This document shows positions 18,226 to 26,911 of a stretch of DNA of 64,000 bases, piece by piece. Positions within the stretch are counted from its first letter, which is position 1. Each line of letters begins with the position of its first letter. A model generated the notes under the pieces. The model saw only the letters and a program-made list of their open reading frames with translations. It had not been told where the DNA came from and did not search any database. The stretch covers positions 744,001 through 808,000 of the forward strand of contig OY781040.1 of assembly GCA_963676095.1 (NCBI GenBank), written 5' to 3'. Made by a program: the position numbers and the translations under genes. Origin of the DNA: G963676095 sp963676095. GTDB taxonomy: Bacteria > Bacteroidota > Bacteroidia > Bacteroidales > Prolixibacteraceae.

Positions 18226-18666
18226 ATGAATAGCCCTAAAACCAAAGAAACGGTAAAGAAAATGTTTACCGAGTATCTTGAAAAGAACGGACATCGAAAA
18301 ACACCTGAACGTTTTGCGATATTGGATGAAATCTATTCGAGAGAAGGACATTTCGATATTGAATCCTTGTATATTTCCATGAAAAACAAAAATTACAGGG
18401 TTAGCAGGGCTACGCTGTACAACACGATCGATCTTTTACTTGAATGTAAATTGGTTGTTAAGCATCAGTTTGGCAAAAATATCGCCCAGTTCGAAAAAGC
18501 ATTTGCCACATTGCAGCATGATCACCTGATCGATATCAATACAGGGGCCGTTCACGAATTTTATGATCCCCGTATCCGGGAAATTATTGAAGAGGCTTGC
18601 CTAAAATATAAATTCAGGTTGTCTCACCATACACTTTATATTTACGGGGAGCATATTGACCAATAA
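18226..18666 (+). CDS. Fur-family transcriptional regulator lacking CxxC
   Basis: 146 aa. The N-terminal winged helix is clear (RKTPERFAILDEIYSREGHF, then NYRVSRATLYNTIDLLLE). The dimerisation half keeps LQHDHLIDINTGAVHEFYD, where most Fur or PerR proteins read HHHHxxCxxCG; here both cysteines of that structural zinc site are replaced (IDINTG). Only two cysteines occur in the protein and neither is in a pair. Metal sensing would therefore rely on His/Asp/Glu ligands only, or a different signal is read. It lies between the RelA/SpoT gene and purA, with its own promoter and operator. It is a dimeric DNA-binding protein; metal specificity is unknown. Confidence 0.88.
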   Translation: MNSPKTKETVKKMFTEYLEKNGHRKTPERFAILDEIYSREGHFDIESLYISMKNKNYRVSRATLYNTIDLLLECKLVVKHQFGKNIAQFEKAFATLQHDHLIDINTGAVHEFYDPRIREIIEEACLKYKFRLSHHTLYIYGEHIDQ

Positions 18667-18719
18667 TACCTATCACTATAGTGAGATACATGAATCCCCG
18701 GTAAAAACTTATTCATCCT

Positions 18720-18740
18720 GAACTATACAAATTTTAGTTC
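18720..18740. promoter_or_regulatory. Possible second operator copy downstream of fur-like gene
   Basis: GAACTA-N9-TAGTTC resembles the AAACTA-N8-TAGTTT repeat before the fur-like gene, with one extra base in the spacer. It lies 54 bp beyond the stop codon. Could be chance in A+T-rich DNA. Confidence 0.25.
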
Positions 18741-19347
18741 CGCTACTTTCTTAAATTGTTAAAAGACGTCTGTCATATCTGTTCACGTTCCGGGAAAAAT
18801 AATTCCATGGCGGAACAAAATTTGCCAGGTTAAGTTACATATGATCCGACTACAAATAATGGTACATTTACCCCCCAGAAATCCCAAAGGAGAACAATAA
18901 GATTTCCTCGGAAGAATGGGCAAAACACAATCCAGCATTCGGCCATAACTATCAGATAAACAGATAAAAAATCAAAAATAACAGAAAGCCGGATGAAAAA
19001 TTATATGAATCAGAAATAATTTGTAATTTTATCTGCCAAATAAGATTAAAAGCGGCACCGCAGAAACCGGTATTGTTGAGAATCTGGTTTCTGCGGTTTT
19101 GTGTGTCTGTAAATTTGTATGATCCAGTCTTAATACGGAAGGGCTTTTTTATATCGGCTTTTGCAAGAGAATGTGGATCACAACATATTAAAGATGTTTA
19201 TATCTAATGGAACGACTTGTCCTGGAAATCAAATTTAGGGGGCAACACAAAATGAAAATAAAAAAGAAAAATCTCTGAGTTGCTGCCGGTGCATGCCGAT
19301 TCCATAATAACATGTAGAAATATAATTAATTAACTAACTTTTTTCGA
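18741..19347. other. Long intergenic region before purA
   Basis: About 600 bp without a convincing gene. It contains an isolated strong hairpin (annotated separately at 19057-19100) nearly 400 bp away from the preceding stop codon, and the purA leader. A small RNA ending at that hairpin is possible. Confidence 0.45.
19057..19100 (+). terminator. Orphan intrinsic terminator-like hairpin
   Basis: ACCGCAGAAACC (19057-19068) pairs perfectly with GGTTTCTGCGGT (19086-19097) around a 17-nt loop and is followed by TTTTGTGTG. It is 390 bp from the end of the fur-like gene and 250 bp before purA. Confidence 0.7.
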
Positions 19348-20628
19348 ATGAAGGTAGATGTTATTTTAGGTCTCCAATGGGGAGATGAGGGCAAAGGCAA
19401 AATAGTTGATGTATTAACTCCAAAATATGATGCAATTTCGCGTTTTCAGGGAGGGCCAAATGCAGGTCACACCTTGGAGATAAATGATTTTAAACATGTT
19501 CTGCATACAATACCATCCGGGATATTTCACGAAAACAAGATCAACATTATAGGTAATGGTGTTGTTCTCGATCCGGTCGTTTTTAAATCTGAAATTGAAG
19601 AAATCAGCAAACATGGGATTGACTTGCACAAAAATCTTTATATATCGAAAAAAGCACATCTGATTTTGCCAACCCACAAACTTTTGGATGCTGCATCAGA
19701 GGCTGCAAAAGGGGAAACAAAAATAGGGTCAACATTAAAGGGGATTGGCCCTACCTACAAAGACAAGATTGGCAGAGATGGGCTCCGGGTCGGTGACCTT
19801 TTCGAAAATTTTGAAGAAAAATACAATAGCCGGGTCAATGCCCATAAAGAACTTCTCGATAAATTCTATCAATATAATTATGAGGAAATACTTGCCAAAT
19901 GGGAGAAAGAATGGATGGAATGCATCGAGGTGTTAAAATCGTTCAATATAGTTGATAGCGAACACCAAATCAATGAATTACTCAATGAAAACAAGGCCAT
20001 ACTGGCAGAAGGGGCACAGGGGACAATGCTCGACATCGATTTCGGATCATATCCCTTCGTGACTTCATCAAGCACAATCTGCGCAGGTGCCTGCACCGGT
20101 TTGGGTATTGCTCCTCAAAAAATAGGACGTGTTTACGGTATTTTCAAGGCTTACTGTACCCGCGTCGGAATGGGACCTTTCCCTACCGAACTGCACGACG
20201 GGACCGGCCAAAAACTTAGAGATGCAGGTCATGAATACGGTGCAACAACAGGAAGGCCAAGACGCTGCGGATGGCTCGATCTGGTTGCGCTGAAGTACTC
20301 GATCATGTTGAACGGGGTAACCGAGTTATTCATGATGAAAGCCGATGTCCTTGACGACTTTGACACCATCAAGGTTTGCGTTGCCTATGAAATAAACGGT
20401 GAAGTCACCGACAAATTTCCTTTTGAGCTCAATGACAATGTAAAACCTGTTTATACCGAATTGTCCGGATGGAAAACCGACCTGACGAAGATGGTACATG
20501 AAAACGAGTTCCCGGAAGAACTTAATAACTACATCTCATTTATAGAGGATGAGACAGGTGTGCCGGTAACGATAGCATCTGTCGGTCCAAACAGGGCGCA
20601 AACAATCATTCTTAAAAACGAAGAATAA
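19348..20628 (+). CDS. purA: Adenylosuccinate synthetase
   Basis: 426 aa, full length. PurA joins IMP and aspartate using GTP in the first committed step to AMP. The N-terminal GDEGKGKIVD loop, QGGPNAGHTL, the GIGPTYKDK stretch, and GATTGRPRRCGWLDL at the end of the GTP-binding region are all present. It forms a single transcription unit with a terminator just downstream. It follows the fur-like regulator, as in other Bacteroidales. Confidence 0.97.
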   Translation: MKVDVILGLQWGDEGKGKIVDVLTPKYDAISRFQGGPNAGHTLEINDFKHVLHTIPSGIFHENKINIIGNGVVLDPVVFKSEIEEISKHGIDLHKNLYISKKAHLILPTHKLLDAASEAAKGETKIGSTLKGIGPTYKDKIGRDGLRVGDLFENFEEKYNSRVNAHKELLDKFYQYNYEEILAKWEKEWMECIEVLKSFNIVDSEHQINELLNENKAILAEGAQGTMLDIDFGSYPFVTSSSTICAGACTGLGIAPQKIGRVYGIFKAYCTRVGMGPFPTELHDGTGQKLRDAGHEYGATTGRPRRCGWLDLVALKYSIMLNGVTELFMMKADVLDDFDTIKVCVAYEINGEVTDKFPFELNDNVKPVYTELSGWKTDLTKMVHENEFPEELNNYISFIEDETGVPVTIASVGPNRAQTIILKNEE

Positions 20629-20653
20629 ATCTTCTTTCCCATTGCGGGAGATG

Positions 20654-20708
20654 AAAGCTGTCAAAAAAGTTGATCCTTACCCGGTCAATACTTTTGGGGC
20701 AGCTTTTT
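20654..20708 (+). terminator. Intrinsic terminator after purA
   Basis: AAAGCTG (20654-20660) pairs with CAGCTTT (20700-20706), with a second inner paired block (AAAAGT/ACTTTT), followed by a T-run to 20710. Confidence 0.8.
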
Positions 20709-20966
20709 TTATTATAAGGCATATTCACCTGAGGAAGAATATTATTCCAAAAATCATAATCCAAACAAAAACAGATTTTTTTATCACTATAAAATAATTA
20801 TCTTTAAAGGCATTCTTCCTGGTTGGAGAGAAATGTTACATGACTCCCATTCGTTTTGGTTTTAAGTAGCGAGAGGAAATAATACAGTTAAACACTGTTT
20901 GAAAGATAGGGATTTCTTGAGAAAAATTGCGAAATTGATTTTTGAACCTGTTACTCTTATTTTATT

Positions 20967-22085
20967 ATGGACATTGTACATCCAACCCTGATACTGGATA
21001 AGGGGATAAGTATCAGGAATATTGAAAAAATGGTAAAAAAAGCAAAGTCAAAAAAGCTTATTTTAAGACCGCATTTCAAGACACATCAGTCTTCTGTGAT
21101 CGGGGAATGGTTCAGGGAATTTGGGATTGATAAAATTACTGTGTCTTCGGTAAGAATGGCTGCTTATTTTGCAGAAAACGGGTGGAATGATATTACCATC
21201 GCTGTTCCCTTAAATATCCTGGAAATAGATTCGATTAACAGCCTGGCCGGAAAGATAAACCTGAACCTTCTGATTGAAAACAAAGAGTCATTGGTCTATC
21301 TGGACAAATTTATCAAATACCGAACTGGAATATTTATTGAAATTGACACCGGGCATAACAGGACAGGGATTTTTTCAACATTAACAAAAAGGATCGATAG
21401 TCTGCTGGATATTACCGATAAAAATAAATTACTGGATTTTAAAGGGTTTCTTTCTCATACTGGCCAAACCTACGAAGCAAAATCCAGTCACGAGATCTTC
21501 AACGCCCATTTCGATGCCTTGTTAAAAATGAGGGAACTGAAAAACCATTATGGAAAAAGCAGGCCAGGAATGGTTCTGTCATTAGGCGACACACCTTCAG
21601 CAAGCATTTGTGATAATTTCGATGGAATTGATGAGATACGACCGGGTAATTTTGTCTTTTACGACCTGATGCAATATAAACTGGGGGTATGTAAATTTGA
21701 AAATATCGCCCTCCGTCTCGTTTGCCCGGTTATTGCCAAACATCCATCAAGAAACGAGGTTGTCATATACGGGGGGGCAGTCCATCTGTCGAAGGACTCA
21801 ATTACCAATACTGATGGAAAGGAAATGTACGGACAAATTGTTGTCAACATCAACGGGGAAAAAACATTGCTCGACGAAAAGAATTACCTTTCCCGGTTAT
21901 CTCAGGAACATGGAGTAATCAGGGTGACCCAACGAGAGATGAACTGTTTTAACATTGGTGACCTTATAGAGGTCATTCCCGTTCATAGTTGCCTAACTGC
22001 CAATCTCATGAAAGGCTATATTACGAAAGATGGCGATTTCATTCCGATGATGTCCCCGGAGGCTTCCCTGCCCTCTTCCACATAG
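20967..22085 (+). CDS. D-threonine aldolase / D-serine dehydratase-like PLP enzyme
   Basis: 372 aa, fold type III (alanine racemase N-terminal barrel) followed by the D-Ser dehydratase-like C-terminal domain. RPHFKTHQS near residue 32 holds the PLP lysine. Close to the C-terminus, PVHSCLTANL supplies the His and Cys metal ligands typical of D-threonine aldolases and metal-dependent D-serine dehydratases. It would cleave or deaminate a D-3-hydroxyamino acid in the cytosol. It is preceded by a 250-bp leader after the purA terminator and looks monocistronic. The exact substrate cannot be told. Confidence 0.85.
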   Translation: MDIVHPTLILDKGISIRNIEKMVKKAKSKKLILRPHFKTHQSSVIGEWFREFGIDKITVSSVRMAAYFAENGWNDITIAVPLNILEIDSINSLAGKINLNLLIENKESLVYLDKFIKYRTGIFIEIDTGHNRTGIFSTLTKRIDSLLDITDKNKLLDFKGFLSHTGQTYEAKSSHEIFNAHFDALLKMRELKNHYGKSRPGMVLSLGDTPSASICDNFDGIDEIRPGNFVFYDLMQYKLGVCKFENIALRLVCPVIAKHPSRNEVVIYGGAVHLSKDSITNTDGKEMYGQIVVNINGEKTLLDEKNYLSRLSQEHGVIRVTQREMNCFNIGDLIEVIPVHSCLTANLMKGYITKDGDFIPMMSPEASLPSST

Positions 22086-22266
22086 CTTTTATCTTTATTC
22101 CCTTGACGGTATTTATCTTAACAAACAAGGACTGAATATATTGGAAAAAAGATTCGTAACGGAATAAAAAAGTAATGCGCCATAAAAAAATAAGAATCAT
22201 TATATGCTACAAAACACATTTATTTATTTTATATATTTACTGCACTGAGTAATTGATTATTTATTA

Positions 22267-22656
22267 ATGACCAACATTTATAAACAGATAAAAAGAGCAA
22301 TTGGGACAGTAACACTGTTGCAGGTGATTTTTCTGTACGGTCTTTTACTGGATTTGGACAGTCAGTTATTCTTCCCGCATAGCTATTTTGTCAGTCAGAA
22401 AAAAGATCAACATCAACCGGCTGAACTCTCCCTATCTCCCTGTTCTGAAGAATGTCAGACAGAATCGATTACCAGCGGTCAGGCAAATATCCCGTTCCCG
22501 TCTGAAAAAGACGATCCTGGGCACAATTCGTTTTTCAGTCATGCTACCGGCCTCCTCTTTTTGAACCTTTCATCAATTTATATTCTATATTCCAAAACAA
22601 TTCCCCTTCATTTCCCAAAAACAGATATTACCTTTCCTTTCCGTTATTTCTGGTAA
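22267..22656 (+). CDS. Hypothetical membrane-associated protein
   Basis: 129 aa. There are two hydrophobic segments: residues 12-29 (TVTLLQVIFLYGLLLDL) and about 92-108 (GLLFLNLSSIYILYSK). Between them is a polar stretch with two cysteines (PCSEEC). No family is recognised. A TATATTTA element near the -7 consensus lies about 40 bp upstream. The A+T-rich start region and codon use fit the neighbours, so it is probably real; function unknown. Confidence 0.45.
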   Translation: MTNIYKQIKRAIGTVTLLQVIFLYGLLLDLDSQLFFPHSYFVSQKKDQHQPAELSLSPCSEECQTESITSGQANIPFPSEKDDPGHNSFFSHATGLLFLNLSSIYILYSKTIPLHFPKTDITFPFRYFW

Positions 22657-22858
22657 CCTGTTACTTACATTCTAAGACTGCCGGTATCTTGTATTTCCTG
22701 ATTTTTAACACACAGACCAATTTTGCCTGAAATGAAAGCAACCGTCTTCAATAAATCAGGACACCGGGACATGATTAGTGGCTGGATGAATTAATGATCG
22801 GATGACGAGTTTCATCAGAACGGACAGAAATATAATATATTAACTAATTTTCTTTCGA

Positions 22859-23371
22859 ATGAACTATCTAATTTTTATTACTATAGCAATCATCGTGTTT
22901 TTCAGTATCCTTCCTATTATTATCATTAATAGAGAAAGGAAAAAAACAAATAATATACTTTGGAAATCACTCTCTGATCTTGCAGACAAACTGGGGTGTA
23001 AAATATCAGATCATGACATCATAAACGATATCGCTATTGGTTTGGATAATACAGCACATCGCCTGTTTTTTATCAGGAAAACCCCTCAGCACGAATCCGA
23101 GATCGATATTGCCCTGTCAAATGTAAAGGAATGCCGGATCTCTGAAGTTTCCAGGATAATTAATGGTTCCGGAGACACACAAAAAGTAATCGACAGCCTG
23201 AGCCTGCTTTTCACTTGTCATTCTCAAAAAGAAATCGTTTTTGATCTTTATAATGCAGACTATGACAGCCTGTCCTCAACCGGGGAATTTCAGTTTGCAG
23301 ATAACTGGAAAAACAGGATCAGTAGTGAGCTGAGCTCACTGAACCAAAAAACGACTGACAGGCTGCTATAA
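22859..23371 (+). CDS. Hypothetical protein with N-terminal membrane anchor
   Basis: 170 aa. One strong N-terminal membrane span (residues 3-24, IFITIAIIVFFSILPIIIIN) is followed by a basic RERKKT stop-transfer and a soluble alpha/beta domain of about 140 residues facing the cytosol. I do not recognise the domain. It stands alone between the preceding hypothetical gene and the large secreted amidase. Confidence 0.55.
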   Translation: MNYLIFITIAIIVFFSILPIIIINRERKKTNNILWKSLSDLADKLGCKISDHDIINDIAIGLDNTAHRLFFIRKTPQHESEIDIALSNVKECRISEVSRIINGSGDTQKVIDSLSLLFTCHSQKEIVFDLYNADYDSLSSTGEFQFADNWKNRISSELSSLNQKTTDRLL

Positions 23372-23584
23372 AATTCCGGGAAGTGCTTCGCGTAAGTTTT
23401 TTGTTTCAAAAAACAAATAACATATCATACAAATATGTAATTTTACCTCTGTTGAAGAAAAGAGATATGGACAAAACGAGGATATTTTCCACGACTACAT
23501 TCTGTTTTTCTGAAAAACAAACTATTAAAAAACATGAAGTGGAAATTTCTGCAGAAATTTCTCCCGGAACAAAAAGCAAGACAA

Positions 23585-26584
23585 ATGAACAGACTCTTTC
23601 TTATCACCATCCTGGCATTTCTGTGGCGCCCGATGGTCGCCCAAATATATTACAGTAAAAAGCAGACAGAGGGACTTCCCAAACAAATACAGAAAGCTTA
23701 CCGCAAAACAGATAAGTTTCTGAAGGATGCTATTAATGGAAATTTTCAGTATGTTCCCCCCAGAAGGGCGAAGATAGACACCGTGCTTTTCTGGGGAGAC
23801 ACGCTGGAAATAAGGTTTAAGGACGAGTTCGGCTATAAACCGATCCGCACTCTTCAGGTCAGGGAACTCCGGTCAAATCTTCTGCGCGATCTCGGAGGGA
23901 TTGCCAGGCGTCATCCGGTAACGATCACGGTAAAAGGATATCCGCTTGAAAAACTTGTACCCAATTTGTACAGGGAGGTTCCTGATCCCGAACGTCTGGC
24001 CCGGCAAAACTCTGAACCCGGGATCCATGTACAAAACATATCCAAACCATATTCCGTTTCAGAGGGTTTAAATGCCAGACATATTGCTCTTTGGAACAGT
24101 CATGGCTGGTATTATGAAAATAAACTGGACCGCTGGGAATGGCAGCGGTCGACAAACTTTACAACGGTGGAAGACGTACTACCCACCTCATTTGTTCTGC
24201 CGTTTTTGGTACCTATGCTCGAGAACGCCGGAGCAGACGTTTACCTGCCGCGGGAAAGGGATATCCAGACAAACGAGGTAATTGTCGATAACTCCGATTC
24301 AACGTACCGTGAAGAGCCTGTCGGGAATATATTCGGCACCAGTTCCAAAGCTGGCTACGGACATGTTACTTTACCGTATCAATCCGGTCAAAACCCATTT
24401 AAGGAAGGGAACTGCCGGATACTGAAGCTGAAACCGGGCTCACAGGCAAAGGTGACCTGGACGCCTGTAATCCCGGAAGAAGGAGAATACGCAGTCTATG
24501 TAACCTACCAGACACTTCCGGACAGCTGGGACAAAGCCCGTTATGAAGTAAAACATGCCGGAGGCAGTACCCATTTTATTGTCAATCAGCAAATGGGAGG
24601 CGGGACTTGGGTCTACCTGGGAAAATTCAGGTTCCGTAAAGGAGAAAACCCGGAAAATGGCAGTGTCACCTTGTTTGCCAACGGGGACGAAGGACATGTA
24701 TTGACCGCCGATGCAGTCAGGTTTGGCGGGGGAAACGGAGATATTGCCCGCAACGGAAAAATCAGCGGAAGGCCCCGGTGGACCGAGGGGGCCCGTTATT
24801 ATCTTCAATACTGCGGTTTTCCTGATACACTCGTCTATAACCTGAATTCGGACCAAAACGATTACGTGGACGATTATCGTAGCAGGGGCCGGTGGGTCAA
24901 TTATATGCTTGGCGGGAAATATATGGAACCATGGATTACCAAGGGAAAAGATGTTCCCGGTCTGCATATCCCCATTGACCTGAGCCTGGCATTTCACACC
25001 GATGCCGGACATCATCTTGGAACAGACACAATTGTCGGTACGCTGGCAATTTACAGTACGCGGGATGCCCAATTCAATCAAAAATTTCCGGATGGCGGAG
25101 ACCGACTGGTAAACCGGGACTTTGCAGACATCTTATCGACACAAATTGTCAGCGACATACGCACGGAAATACAACCGGACTGGACCCAACGGGAATTATG
25201 GGACCAACGGTACAGCGAAGCCACTTACCCGACAATTCCGTCCGCTTTGCTGGAACTACTTTCCCATCAGAACCTTGCAGATATGCTTTATGGTAACGAC
25301 CCGGAGTTCCGGTTTGTTGTTGCCCGGGCAATCTATAAAGCGATGTTGAAGTTCCTCGCTGAATATCATCAGGTCCCGTATGTGGTCGAACCTCTTCCTG
25401 TTAAAGATTTTCAGGCCACCATCAGGGACGGCAAAGCAAAACTATCTTGGGAACCGGTTGAAGATCCGGTGGAACCATCGGCAAAAGCAAAACAATTCAT
25501 TGTTTATACCCGAGTCGGAGATGGCGGCTGGGACAACGGGAAACTATCTGATCAGGCCGAATACACAACTTCCGACCTCACACCAGGAGAGATCTACAGC
25601 TTCAAAATAACAGCAGTCAATGAAGGCGGAGAAAGCTTTCCTTCAGATGTTATGTCTGTATGCAACCAGACCAACGGGAAGGCCCCTGTATTGGTAATTG
25701 ACGCTTTTGACAGGGTAGCAGCCCCCCGGCTTGTGAAGGAAGGAAACTTCGCTGGGTTCGCAGGATGGCTGGATGAAGGAGTCGCCTGGGGAAATGACCT
25801 TTCGACTATCGGCTCAGAATATAACTTCGACCAGACCAGTCCCTGGAAGGATGACGATGATCCGGGCCATGGGGCAAGCTATGATAACCGAGCCGGCATG
25901 GCTCCGCTCGGTAATAATTTTGATCATATTTACACTCATGGAGAAGCAATAAGGAACGCCGGGCGCAGCTTTGTATCTGCAAGCCGGGAAGCCGTGGAAG
26001 AGGGAAAAATTTCGCTTTCGGAATACCAGCTGATCGATTTGGCTTTTGGAGAAGAAAAAACAACAACGCATCCCAACGGAACGATCAAATATTCACTCTT
26101 CACGCCTGCGCTGCAACAAGCCTTAAAAGACTTTCTGGCAAAAGAGAATAAAGGCTTATTCATAAGCGGATCGTATATTGGCAGCGATACTTACGCCAAT
26201 AAAGACAGGAAAGTGGATGACAGCGAAAAAGAGTTCGTCAAAAATACACTGGGATATAAAGGCAGGACCGACCATGCGAGCATGATCCCCTTGGTAAAGG
26301 CAACGGCAAACAGTCCTCTCGGGGCCTTCGACGGTAGCTTCGGATATAATACCGAATACCGGAAAGACATGTACCGTGTTGAATCGGCAGATGCCATTAT
26401 CCCTGCAGACAGCACGGCAACGATGGTTCTCCGCTACGTGGGAAATAATAAAGGCGCAGGGGTCGCTTTCAGTAAAAATACAAGAAAAATTCTGACCTTC
26501 GGGTTCCCTTTTGAAGCCATTACGACCAGGGATCAACGTAACAAAGTGATGAAAGAGGTACTGGATTACCTGCAAAACGAATAG
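23585..26584 (+). CDS. Secreted amidase-like protein with golvesin and Fn3 domains (xanthan lyase-like)
   Basis: Translation from the ATG at 23585 gives 999 aa beginning with a good signal peptide (MNRLFLITILAFLWRPMVAQ); an upstream in-frame ATG at 23534 would bury it. An N-acetylmuramoyl-L-alanine amidase-like fold is split in two, with RHIALWNSHGWYYE then LAFHTDAGHHLGTD and the IPSALLELLSHQNLADM element that carries the usual Glu. In between lies a golvesin C-terminal-like beta domain (EEGEYAVYVTYQTLPDSWDK onward). A fibronectin type III domain sits at about 600-690, then a C-terminal alpha/beta domain. Family members are annotated as xanthan lyases or amidases; cell-wall or polysaccharide cleavage outside the cell is inferred. 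Confidence 0.75.
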   Translation: MNRLFLITILAFLWRPMVAQIYYSKKQTEGLPKQIQKAYRKTDKFLKDAINGNFQYVPPRRAKIDTVLFWGDTLEIRFKDEFGYKPIRTLQVRELRSNLLRDLGGIARRHPVTITVKGYPLEKLVPNLYREVPDPERLARQNSEPGIHVQNISKPYSVSEGLNARHIALWNSHGWYYENKLDRWEWQRSTNFTTVEDVLPTSFVLPFLVPMLENAGADVYLPRERDIQTNEVIVDNSDSTYREEPVGNIFGTSSKAGYGHVTLPYQSGQNPFKEGNCRILKLKPGSQAKVTWTPVIPEEGEYAVYVTYQTLPDSWDKARYEVKHAGGSTHFIVNQQMGGGTWVYLGKFRFRKGENPENGSVTLFANGDEGHVLTADAVRFGGGNGDIARNGKISGRPRWTEGARYYLQYCGFPDTLVYNLNSDQNDYVDDYRSRGRWVNYMLGGKYMEPWITKGKDVPGLHIPIDLSLAFHTDAGHHLGTDTIVGTLAIYSTRDAQFNQKFPDGGDRLVNRDFADILSTQIVSDIRTEIQPDWTQRELWDQRYSEATYPTIPSALLELLSHQNLADMLYGNDPEFRFVVARAIYKAMLKFLAEYHQVPYVVEPLPVKDFQATIRDGKAKLSWEPVEDPVEPSAKAKQFIVYTRVGDGGWDNGKLSDQAEYTTSDLTPGEIYSFKITAVNEGGESFPSDVMSVCNQTNGKAPVLVIDAFDRVAAPRLVKEGNFAGFAGWLDEGVAWGNDLSTIGSEYNFDQTSPWKDDDDPGHGASYDNRAGMAPLGNNFDHIYTHGEAIRNAGRSFVSASREAVEEGKISLSEYQLIDLAFGEEKTTTHPNGTIKYSLFTPALQQALKDFLAKENKGLFISGSYIGSDTYANKDRKVDDSEKEFVKNTLGYKGRTDHASMIPLVKATANSPLGAFDGSFGYNTEYRKDMYRVESADAIIPADSTATMVLRYVGNNKGAGVAFSKNTRKILTFGFPFEAITTRDQRNKVMKEVLDYLQNE

Positions 26585-26613
26585 AATTCAAATTGGTGCC
26601 CCAATTCGGATTT

Positions 26614-26661
26614 AACAAAAAAAGAATGGTTTCGATTCTTATAAGCCATTCTTTTTTTGTT
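26614..26661. terminator. Bidirectional intrinsic terminator
   Basis: A 16-bp perfect stem, AACAAAAAAAGAATGG at 26614-26629 with its complement at 26646-26661, lies 30 bp past the amidase-like gene. The A- and T-rich ends allow function on both strands. Confidence 0.88.
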
Positions 26662-26911
26662 AAGACAGACTACAAACAATAAAACAACAGACAATTAATT
26701 CCCCGGGATAATTGCTTTATCAGCTTTTCTTTGTAATTTGTATGAGGTTTTTCAACTAAAAGACGACTGAAAAAAGGGATACTCAGTCCGGGAAGACCAG
26801 CATTAACGGGCCTTGTCAGAATATAGAATATACTTCATTTTTTATCATCTGATAAAATGAATGTTTCTGTTCAGGGGCATCAAAAGACAATCAAACTCAA
26901 AGAAAAACGAT

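Noticed and set aside
23383..23658. 91-aa plus-strand ORF before the amidase-like gene
   Set aside because: Overlaps the start of the amidase-like gene in another frame and has no signal or domain.
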